Shown here in pieces: positions 1 to 4,817 of a stretch of 5,237 nt of DNA. Below the pieces are notes generated by a model. It worked only from the letters and a program-made list of their open reading frames with translations. It did no database searches and was not told the origin of the DNA. Origin of the DNA: Nocardioidaceae bacterium (GTDB lineage Bacteria > Actinomycetota > Actinomycetes > Propionibacteriales > Nocardioidaceae); the NCBI GenBank assembly GCA_025966335.1, contig JAICRS010000217.1, positions 1 to 5,237 of the forward strand. Reading direction: 5' to 3'. The stretch's first letter is position 1. Every line of letters starts with the position of its first letter. The position numbers and the translations under genes were made by a program.

Positions 1-504
1 CCGGGCGCCGGCGGCCGGGGGGTGCGGGGTGAGCCGACCGTCGTGCATCAGGTGCCGGACGTCGACGTCATGGCCCAGCAGGGCCACGTCTGCGATGAGC
101 CGCCGGTGGCAGCGCCACCACACGCTCTCGCTGCACATCACCGCCACTCGCCGCACGCCGACCTCCTCGAGCAGGTCGGCGAGACCGGCGGTGAACTCGG
201 GGGTCCGGGTGTAGGCCGCGTAGGCGCGGAAGGCGTCGACCTGCCACCACGGGTCCTGGTCGTCCTCATCGGCCGGGAGCCGGCGGCGTCCGCCGAGCCG
301 CTCCTCCCACCGGTACTCGACACCTTCCTCCGGCAGCCAGGCCGGCAGGGCGTCCCGGCTGACGTCGGGGTTGTTGCGGCTGCCCGGGAACCGGCGCACG
401 TCCATCAGCAGCTGCACACCGGCGTCGACCAGCAGTGGGCCGAGCGTAGCCCGGTCGAGCCGCCCGTGCCCGACCGTCAGCAGCACCGGCCGGTCCTCCG
501 TCAT
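1..504 (-). CDS. DUF488 family protein, C-terminus cut by window edge
   Basis: The reading frame starts at the ATG at 504-502 and stays open for 168 codons to the window edge, so the stop codon is not seen. The protein has the family's landmarks in order: an N-terminal VGHG (residues 11-14, family form usually VGHS/T), DVRRFPGSRNNP (35-46), and the hallmark MCSESVWWRCHRR (123-135) with Cys124, Glu126 and the Cys-His-Arg at 132-134. Family members are usually about 120-190 residues, and the final HLMHDG (151-156) resembles the end of the domain, so little is probably missing. The function of DUF488 is not established; the conserved Cys/Glu/CHR cluster looks like an active or ligand site, which is inference. 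The start codon overlaps the dgt stop by 4 bp (ATGA) and no Shine-Dalgarno is visible upstream, so translation is probably coupled to dgt. The family call is firm; the biochemical role is unknown. Confidence 0.87.
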   Translation of the reverse strand, partial: MTEDRPVLLTVGHGRLDRATLGPLLVDAGVQLLMDVRRFPGSRNNPDVSRDALPAWLPEEGVEYRWEERLGGRRRLPADEDDQDPWWQVDAFRAYAAYTRTPEFTAGLADLLEEVGVRRVAVMCSESVWWRCHRRLIADVALLGHDVDVRHLMHDGRLTPHPPAAGAR

Positions 505-1778
505 GAGGTCAGCCGGGCGTGCCAGGCCAGCGCGGAGGCGTCGGTCAGTGAGGCGACCTGGTCGACGACCACGCGCAGCCGCCCGGCGTCGGAGGCGGCC
601 TGGGCGTGGTCGTCGCGGAACGCCGGCTGCAGCAGGTCGGGTCCGCCGGAGCACAGTGCCGCGACCAGGTCGGCGACCACCTCGCGCTGGGTGGCGAGGA
701 CGGCGACCCGCTCGTCGGCGCGCATCACGTAGTGTGCGGCGACGCCCTTCAGCGCCCCGATCGCCAGGGCGGTCTCCCGAGGCACGACCAGGTCGGCGGC
801 GTAGCGGGTGAGGGCACCGGTGCCGTACTTCTCGTGGGTGGCGTGCTGGACGCTGCTGCAGAAACGCCCGATCAGGTCGCTGGTGAGGTTCTTCAGGGCG
901 GCCTGCCCACGGCGGCTCCCGTCGTACGGCGCACCCGGCCACGACGGCAGCGCCATCAGCAGGCCGATCGCCTCGTCGAGCTCCGCGTCGCTGACACCGG
1001 GCAGGTACCAGTCGCGGACCGTGGCCCACACCTCGCGGCGGCGGCCGGCGTCGCCCAGCGAGCCCAGGTCGATCTTGCCGGCGACGATGCCGTCCTCGAG
1101 GTCGTGCACGGAGTAGGCCACGTCGTCGGAGAGGTCCATCACCTGCGCCTCCAGGCACCGCTCGGTGCCGGGCACCCCCTCGCGCAGCCAGGTGAAGACC
1201 GGCAGGTCGTCGTCGTAGACCCCGAACTTCTTGACCGACCGGGGCGACCCGTCGGCGTGCGTGCCGTGCGGCTGGTCGGCGCTCTCCCGCGGCCAGGGAT
1301 ACTTCGTGCTCGCGTCGAGGGTGGCGCGGGTCAGGTTCAGGCCCACCGGCCGGCCGTCGGGGGCAGCGGTCTTGGCCTCGAGCCGGGTCAGGATCCGCAG
1401 CGTCTGCGCGTTGCCCTCGAACCCGCCGCACTCGGCGCTGAGCGCATCGAGGACGCGCTCGCCGTTGTGCCCGAACGGCGGGTGTCCGAGGTCGTGCGCG
1501 AGCGCGGCGGTCTCGACGATGTCCGGGTCACAACCGAGCGTCTTCGCCAGGTCGCGGGCCACCTGCGCCACCTCGAGGGTGTGCGTGAGCCGGTTGCGGA
1601 CGAAGTCGTCGGTCTGCGGCCCGACCACCTGCGTCTTGGCGGCCAGCCGGCGCAGCGCCGCGGAGTGCACCAGCCGGGCCCGGTCACGCTCGAACGGGGT
1701 CCGCTCGGGTCGCTTGGGAGGCTCGTCCACCCAGCGGGCGCACGCTGCCTCGTCGTACCCGTTCGTCGTCGACCCCAT
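501..1778 (-). CDS. dgt: Deoxyguanosinetriphosphate triphosphohydrolase-like protein (HD domain)
   Basis: This 425-residue protein belongs to the dGTPase family, cytoplasmic HD-domain enzymes that hydrolyse dNTPs to deoxynucleoside plus tripolyphosphate and so influence dNTP pools. The HD metal site is visible: His66 in RLTHTLEVAQ, His95-Asp96 in ALAHDLGHPPFGHNGE, and the Asp218-Asp219 pair in DLSDDVAYSVHDLED. The N-terminal block ERDRARLVHSAALRRLAAKTQV (residues 30-51) is also typical. Length fits the actinobacterial family. The ATG at 1778-1776 is chosen because it gives the usual short N-terminus before the ARW...PPKR segment; the frame is open upstream to 1937, but that would overlap the HAD gene and adds an Arg-rich non-homologous stretch. 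No good Shine-Dalgarno precedes the ATG, whereas a TAGGGT -10-like hexamer lies 8 nt upstream, suggesting a leaderless mRNA. The stop overlaps the DUF488 start. True substrate range (dGTP only or several dNTPs) cannot be read from sequence. Confidence 0.95.
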   Translation of the reverse strand: MGSTTNGYDEAACARWVDEPPKRPERTPFERDRARLVHSAALRRLAAKTQVVGPQTDDFVRNRLTHTLEVAQVARDLAKTLGCDPDIVETAALAHDLGHPPFGHNGERVLDALSAECGGFEGNAQTLRILTRLEAKTAAPDGRPVGLNLTRATLDASTKYPWPRESADQPHGTHADGSPRSVKKFGVYDDDLPVFTWLREGVPGTERCLEAQVMDLSDDVAYSVHDLEDGIVAGKIDLGSLGDAGRRREVWATVRDWYLPGVSDAELDEAIGLLMALPSWPGAPYDGSRRGQAALKNLTSDLIGRFCSSVQHATHEKYGTGALTRYAADLVVPRETALAIGALKGVAAHYVMRADERVAVLATQREVVADLVAALCSGGPDLLQPAFRDDHAQAASDAGRLRVVVDQVASLTDASALAWHARLTS

Positions 1779-1792
1779 CGAGGTCGACCCTA
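1779..1792 (-). promoter_or_regulatory. Candidate leaderless promoter (-10) of dgt
   Basis: On the minus strand TAGGGT (1792-1787) fits the actinobacterial -10 pattern TANNNT and ends 8 nt before the dgt ATG at 1778. A start site 7-9 nt downstream of the -10 would fall on or beside the ATG. No clear -35 is seen, only weak GC-rich candidates around 1814-1807, and no ribosome-binding site is present. This is inference from spacing; the hexamer is short and could occur by chance. Confidence 0.35.
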
Positions 1793-1821
1793 CTGCCCGG
1801 CGGGGACAGTCCGGCCGCCTC

Positions 1822-1847
1822 GTCAGCCGCTGACGGCTTGTCAGCCG
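1822..1847 (-). repeat. Nested inverted/direct repeats at the HAD stop codon
   Basis: GTCAGCCG occurs twice in direct orientation on the plus strand (1822-1829 and 1840-1847), and the sequence between them lets three alternative hairpins form: GCTGAC/GTCAGC (1829-1834 with 1840-1845, 5-nt loop), AGCCG/CGGCT (1825-1829 with 1834-1838) and GTCAG/CTGAC (1822-1826 with 1830-1834). The structure overlaps the HAD stop codon (1843-1841). There is no T-run after it on the minus strand, so it would be an atypical terminator at best; RNA processing or partial attenuation before dgt are alternatives. Confidence 0.4.
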
Positions 1848-2509
1848 AGGGCGGCCGGCAGGTCGGTGAGCGCGGTGACGGTGTGCGTGGGCGCGGTGAA
1901 GAACGGTGGGTACGTCGACCCGGCGCGGTCGATCCACGCGGTGCTCATCCCGGCCCGGGCCGCGCCGTCGAGGTCCCAGGGATGCACCGCGACCAGCAGC
2001 ATCCGGTCCAGGTCGACACCGGCCACCTGGGCGGCGTACTCGTAGGCCCGCCGGTGCGGCTTCCAGATCCCGGCGTCCTCGACCGACAAGAGGTGCTCGA
2101 ACGCGTCTCGGACACCGGCCGTGCTCAACAGGTTCTCCGCGACCTGGGTGGCACCGTTGCTCAGTGTCACCAGCCGCAACCCGGCCGCGCGCAGGCTCCG
2201 GATCCCGTCCACCACGTCCGGGTGCACCGGGAGTCCGACGAAGCCGGCCAGGATGTGCTCGACGGCGGCGTCGAGGTCGCGGTCGAGCAGCCGGGGGTCG
2301 GCGAGGGTGCGGAGCTGCTGGTCGGCAAGCACCGCGAACCTCTCGCTCGCGCCGACCGTGGACAGCGCGAACCCGTCACGGAGGACCGAGGCGAACCAGG
2401 TCGGCGCCAGGTGTGCGGGCAGCCCCACGTCGGTGAACCGGGTGGCGATCGCAGCCAGGTCCGAGAGCGTCTCGTTGACGTCGAAGACGATCACCGCGGG
2501 CCGGGTCAT
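1841..2509 (-). CDS. HAD-superfamily hydrolase, haloacid dehalogenase type II-like
   Basis: This 222-residue protein has the four HAD motifs in order: motif I FDVNETL with nucleophile Asp10 and Thr14, motif II TLSNG with Ser117, motif III Lys150 in WKPHRRAYEYA, and motif IV HPWDLDGA with Asp179. Length and motif style match the type II (S)-2-haloacid dehalogenase branch, cytoplasmic enzymes that use an aspartyl-ester intermediate. However, compared from memory with characterised L-2-haloacid dehalogenases, the arginine that binds the substrate carboxylate (WR in the cap region) appears replaced (WF, residues 38-39), and the SSNAWD segment reads AVHPWD (174-179), losing the Ser and Asn. True dehalogenase activity is therefore doubtful, and a phosphatase or another small-molecule hydrolase is possible. 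The ATG at 2509 lies 4 bp after the stop of the upstream SH3/M15-like gene with only a weak purine-rich stretch before it, which suggests an operon with coupled translation. Superfamily call firm, substrate unknown. Confidence 0.9.
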   Translation of the reverse strand: MTRPAVIVFDVNETLSDLAAIATRFTDVGLPAHLAPTWFASVLRDGFALSTVGASERFAVLADQQLRTLADPRLLDRDLDAAVEHILAGFVGLPVHPDVVDGIRSLRAAGLRLVTLSNGATQVAENLLSTAGVRDAFEHLLSVEDAGIWKPHRRAYEYAAQVAGVDLDRMLLVAVHPWDLDGAARAGMSTAWIDRAGSTYPPFFTAPTHTVTALTDLPAALG

Positions 2510-2513
2510 CGGC

Positions 2514-3458
2514 TCAGCCCGCGGAGCTTCCGTAGACCGTGACGTGCACGTGGTCGTAGTGGTTGGCGGTGGTCGACCCGCGGTCCTCCATGTAGCGCCA
2601 ACCCTCGCTGCTGCGCTCCACGGTCCAGATCTGCTGGGACCAGATCAGGTAGCTGATCCCGAGCGATCCGGCGTTGGCGCGAAGGTACTCCGCGACCTGG
2701 TCACCGAGCGAGCCGGAGACCATGATGTCGAGGGCCAGTCCCTGGCCGTGCTCGCCGTCGGAACGGAGGCCGCCGTACGTCGTGATCTCGGGGAATGCCG
2801 CGCACACCGCCCGGTGCACCAGGACCGCGTCGGAGGTCAGTCCGCTCTCCACGTCGGAGCCGGACGGGCACGGTGCGCTGGAGATCCCGGCGACGCGGGC
2901 TTCGGCTTCCTCCTCCTCGGGCTGCGGCTTCTCCTCGACGAGGTAGTCGGCGTTGACCCAGCGGGAGAGCCCGTCGTAGGAGATCTCCGCCCAGGCGCCG
3001 TCGACGACCTCACCGGTCACCGGCACCTTGGTGCCCGCCGGGAGCACCTCGAGCAGGGTGTAGTCCTCGCCGGGACCGCTCCACACGTTGAGCGCGGTGG
3101 TCAGGAACAGGTGGTCGACGATGTCGGCGCCTGACAGCGCCTCCGGCTCCGGCTCGGGCGTCGGGGTCGGCTTCTCGGTCCTCGGCTCCGGCTTCGGCTC
3201 GGGCTTGGGCGAGAGGCTGACCCGCGGCGCTGACCGGGAGATCACCTCGACCCGGCTGCCGGGCAGCGGCTCGGTGTCGAAGCCCGTCATCGGTCGGGAG
3301 ATCGCTGCGACCGAGGTGGCCGGCTGCTCGGGCCAGGCGACCGCGGCACCGACCACGGTGCCGGTGACCAGGGTTGCGACGAGCGTGGGTGCGGCGAGCC
3401 GCAGGAGCGGCGTGGACCAGTCGCGCTGGCGCGCCGCCTTGTGGTGGCCGGAAGCCAC
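2514..3458 (-). CDS. Exported SH3-domain protein with C-terminal M15/LAS-like domain
   Basis: This 314-residue protein starts at a GTG (3458-3456), preceded at 6 nt by GGTGA. It has a basic N-terminus (HHKAARQR), then a hydrophobic segment at about 18-42 that acts as signal peptide or membrane anchor. A low-complexity Pro/Glu/Lys linker (about 84-107, KPEPKPEPRTEKPTPTPEPE) should span the cell wall. A bacterial SH3 domain follows (about 114-174: ALNVWSGPGEDYTLLEVLPAG, then WAEISYDGLSRWVNADYL), then a second acidic linker (175-187). The C-terminal domain (about 195-310) resembles the actinobacterial ARB_07466-type domain and contains HGQGLALD (His237, Asp244), matching HxxGxAxD of M15/LAS zinc peptidases, plus DHVHV with His303 and His305, matching HxH. 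Cys197 and Cys219 could form a disulfide. A role in binding or cutting peptidoglycan outside the membrane is inferred; catalysis is unproven. It is the first gene of a likely unit with the HAD gene. Confidence 0.88.
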   Translation of the reverse strand: MASGHHKAARQRDWSTPLLRLAAPTLVATLVTGTVVGAAVAWPEQPATSVAAISRPMTGFDTEPLPGSRVEVISRSAPRVSLSPKPEPKPEPRTEKPTPTPEPEPEALSGADIVDHLFLTTALNVWSGPGEDYTLLEVLPAGTKVPVTGEVVDGAWAEISYDGLSRWVNADYLVEEKPQPEEEEAEARVAGISSAPCPSGSDVESGLTSDAVLVHRAVCAAFPEITTYGGLRSDGEHGQGLALDIMVSGSLGDQVAEYLRANAGSLGISYLIWSQQIWTVERSSEGWRYMEDRGSTTANHYDHVHVTVYGSSAG

Positions 3459-3464
3459 AGAGAA

Positions 3465-3469
3465 TCACC
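3465..3469 (-). promoter_or_regulatory. Ribosome-binding site supporting the GTG start at 3458
   Basis: GGTGA on the minus strand, 6 nt before the GTG, matches the 3' part of the AGGAGGTGA consensus. It supports GTG at 3458 as the start; the basic residues and hydrophobic export segment follow directly. It is the only recognisable Shine-Dalgarno I found before a gene start in this window. Confidence 0.5.
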
Positions 3470-3482
3470 AAGTCCAGGGGTC

Positions 3483-3546
3483 GAGACCGAAACGTTACCG
3501 AGCGAAGAGTGAAACATATCCGCTCCGAGGCGTCGAAATCGGTCTC
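3483..3546. repeat. 8-bp inverted repeat flanking a -10-like hexamer
   Basis: GAGACCGA (3483-3490) and its exact complement TCGGTCTC (3539-3546) face each other across 48 bp, and their midpoint falls on the TATGTT -10 candidate at 3518-3513. This might be a paired operator for a regulator of the SH3/M15-like gene. A match of this length in a region of this size has an appreciable chance of arising randomly, so the evidence is weak. Confidence 0.25.
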
Positions 3547-3562
3547 CACAGAGGTGTGTCAA
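3513..3562 (-). promoter_or_regulatory. Probable promoter region of the SH3/M15-like gene
   Basis: This part of the 144-bp intergenic region is noticeably richer in A/T than the coding sequence. On the minus strand it contains TATGTT (3518-3513), which fits TANNNT and lies about 54 nt before the GTG start, and a perfect TTGACA (3562-3557). The two are 38 bp apart, too far to form one sigma-70-type promoter. Either TATGTT works with a poor -35, or TTGACA works with a poor -10 near 3539-3534. A leader of about 45 nt from the TATGTT site would carry the GGTGA ribosome-binding site and is too short for a large riboswitch. Confidence 0.4.
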
Positions 3563-3581
3563 CGCCCGCATTCACGCGCAA

Positions 3582-3603
3582 ACCCGTCTAGACCGACACG
3601 GGT
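3582..3603 (-). terminator. Weak candidate terminator hairpin after dusB
   Basis: On the minus strand ACCCGT (3603-3598) pairs with ACGGGT (3587-3582) across a 10-nt loop. An alternative fold with a GT bulge adds a GTC/GAC inner stem and leaves a 6-nt loop. Only TT, after the stem's own T, follows before the sequence turns GC-rich. The structure begins inside the dusB stop codon (3605-3603). Position and pairing favour a terminator; the short T tract is against an efficient intrinsic one. Confidence 0.35.
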
Positions 3604-4751
3604 CACCCGCCGGAGAGCTCGGTGGTCTCCTCCTGGACCGCGCAGTCGGTCCCGTCCCGGTCGTCGAGCCAGCCCTCGGGGAGTACGACGTGGCGCGGGC
3701 TGCCCTGGCGACCGCGCGGGGTACCCAGCTCGACCACGGGGAACGGCTCGGCCGGGTCCAGCCGCCCGAGCAGCTCGTCGAGCACCGCCAGCGAGGTGAC
3801 CAGCCCGAGCGACTTGCGCAGCTCGCCACCGGCCCGGAAACCCTTGAGGTACCACGCGATGTGCTTGCGGAACTCCTTGCAGCCGCGCTCCTCCCCCATG
3901 TGGAAGCACAGCAGCTCGGCGTGCCGGCGCATCATCGCGGCCACCTCGCCCAGCGTCGGCAGGGTGGCCACGTGCTCGCCGGCGAACGCGGCGGCGAGGT
4001 CCCGGAACAGCCACGGTCGGCCGAGGCAGCCGCGGCCCACGACGACCCCGGCGGCACCGGTCTCGCGGACCATCCGGATCGCGTCCGCGGCCTCCCAGAT
4101 GTCGCCGTTGCCGAGGACCGGGATGTCCACGTGCTGCACCAGGTTCCCGATCGCCTCCCAGTCGGCGAGGCCGCTGTAGGCCTGGCTGACCGTGCGCCCG
4201 TGAAGGGCGATCGCGGCTGCGCCGGACTCCTGGGCGACCCGGCCGGCGTCGAGGTAGGTCAGATGATCGTCGTCGATGCCCTTGCGGGTCTTCATGGTGA
4301 CGGGCACGGCGTACGGCTCGGCCGCCTTGACCGCGCTGGTGAGGATCTCCCCGAGCAGCCGCCGCTTCCACGGCAGCGCCCCTCCCCCGCCCTTGCGGGT
4401 CACCTTGGGCACCGGGCAGCCGAAGTTCAGGTCGATGTGGGCGACGCCGTACTCCGCGCAGAGGATCTCCGCGGCCTTGCCGACGTAGACCGGGTCCGTA
4501 CCGTAGAGCTGGACCGAGCGGACGTCCTCGAGCTCGTCGAAGACCAGCATCGACATCGTGGTCTCGTCCCGCTCGACGACGCCGCGGGAGGTGATCATCT
4601 CGCAGACGTACAGCCCGGCGCCCTGTTCGCGGCACAGCCGGCGGTAGGCGGCGTTGGTGATCCCGGCCATCGGCGCGAGCACCACCGGCGGGCCGACGCG
4701 CAGGTTCCCCAGGACGAGCTCCTGGGGTGCGGCGGGTGCGGCGGATGTCAT
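3603..4751 (-). CDS. dusB: tRNA-dihydrouridine synthase, DusB type
   Basis: This 382-residue cytoplasmic flavoenzyme reduces uridine to dihydrouridine in the D-loop region of tRNAs using FMN and NAD(P)H. The TIM-barrel part shows the family motifs in order: VVLAPMAGITN (23-33, FMN binding), NFGCPVPKV (109-117) with catalytic Cys112, MKTRKG (153-158) with Lys154, LHGRT (183-187) with His184 and Arg186, PVLGNGDI (211-218), and VVVGRGCLGRPWLF (236-249) for the flavin phosphate. The helical C-terminal domain follows, with KEFRKHIAWYLKGF at 292-305. A short tail containing PRHVVLPEGWLDDRDG follows, which I recall from actinobacterial homologues. The ATG at 4751 is chosen over an in-frame ATG at 4787 because GNLRVGPPVVLAPMAG then sits at the usual distance from the N-terminus and the extra 12 residues look non-coding. 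Which uridine is modified cannot be determined here. It appears to be its own transcription unit, with hairpins on both sides. Confidence 0.96.
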   Translation of the reverse strand: MTSAAPAAPQELVLGNLRVGPPVVLAPMAGITNAAYRRLCREQGAGLYVCEMITSRGVVERDETTMSMLVFDELEDVRSVQLYGTDPVYVGKAAEILCAEYGVAHIDLNFGCPVPKVTRKGGGGALPWKRRLLGEILTSAVKAAEPYAVPVTMKTRKGIDDDHLTYLDAGRVAQESGAAAIALHGRTVSQAYSGLADWEAIGNLVQHVDIPVLGNGDIWEAADAIRMVRETGAAGVVVGRGCLGRPWLFRDLAAAFAGEHVATLPTLGEVAAMMRRHAELLCFHMGEERGCKEFRKHIAWYLKGFRAGGELRKSLGLVTSLAVLDELLGRLDPAEPFPVVELGTPRGRQGSPRHVVLPEGWLDDRDGTDCAVQEETTELSGG

Positions 4752-4787
4752 GGGCCTATTGTCCCCGCGACCGGGTGAACGGCCCAA
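4752..4787 (-). promoter_or_regulatory. Candidate leaderless promoter of dusB
   Basis: On the minus strand TTGGGC (4787-4782), an 18-bp spacer and GACAAT (4763-4758) resemble -35 and -10 boxes. The -10 ends 6 nt before the dusB ATG at 4751, so transcription would begin at or beside the start codon, and no Shine-Dalgarno is seen. The -10 matches TATAAT at four of six positions and the -35 matches only in TTG, so this is a moderate inference. Confidence 0.35.
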
Positions 4788-4790
4788 ATC

Positions 4791-4816
4791 GGTCCCCTCC
4801 CTCGCGGCGGGGGTCC
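4791..4816 (-). terminator. Candidate terminator hairpin after the upstream partial gene
   Basis: On the minus strand GGACCCC (4816-4810) pairs with GGGGACC (4797-4791) with one A-A mismatch across a 12-nt loop, starting 2 nt after the stop codon of the preceding gene. It is followed by GATTT, a very short T tract. GC-rich hairpins with weak U tracts are common after actinobacterial genes. Placement between that stop codon and the dusB start supports a terminator separating two units. Confidence 0.4.
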
Positions 4817-4817
4817 G

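Noticed and set aside
1779..1937. N-terminal extension of dgt to an upstream ATG at 1937
   Set aside because: It would overlap the HAD coding region by almost 100 bp and adds an Arg/His/Pro-rich stretch unlike any dGTPase N-terminus.
606..2045. Long plus-strand open frame of 479 codons opposite dgt
   Set aside because: It lies antisense to the firmly assigned dgt and the end of the HAD gene, has composition typical of a GC-rich shadow frame (Val, Gly, Arg, Ala rich) and shows no recognisable motif.
2121..3134. Plus-strand open frame of 337 codons across the HAD and SH3/M15-like genes
   Set aside because: It spans two clear minus-strand genes and their junction, has no motif, and looks like another shadow frame.
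3459..3512. Possible ydaO-type (c-di-AMP) riboswitch before the cell-wall gene, as seen before some actinobacterial wall hydrolases
   Set aside because: The leader from the likely transcription start is only about 45 nt and the whole gap is 144 bp with no recognisable conserved core, which is too little for that riboswitch.
3010..3549. Minus-strand open frame of 179 codons overlapping the SH3/M15-like gene start
   Set aside because: It is an alternate frame of the same DNA strand, lacks motifs, and its C-terminal part is the Arg/Ala/Gly-rich out-of-frame reading of the SH3 protein.
3690..4778. Plus-strand open frame of 362 codons opposite dusB
   Set aside because: It is antisense to dusB, which has complete family motifs. 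The antisense translation has no domain signature and is explained by third-position GC bias.
4752..4787. N-terminal extension of dusB to the ATG at 4787
   Set aside because: The extra 12 residues do not resemble a DusB N-terminus and lie over promoter-like elements; the ATG at 4751 gives the standard start.
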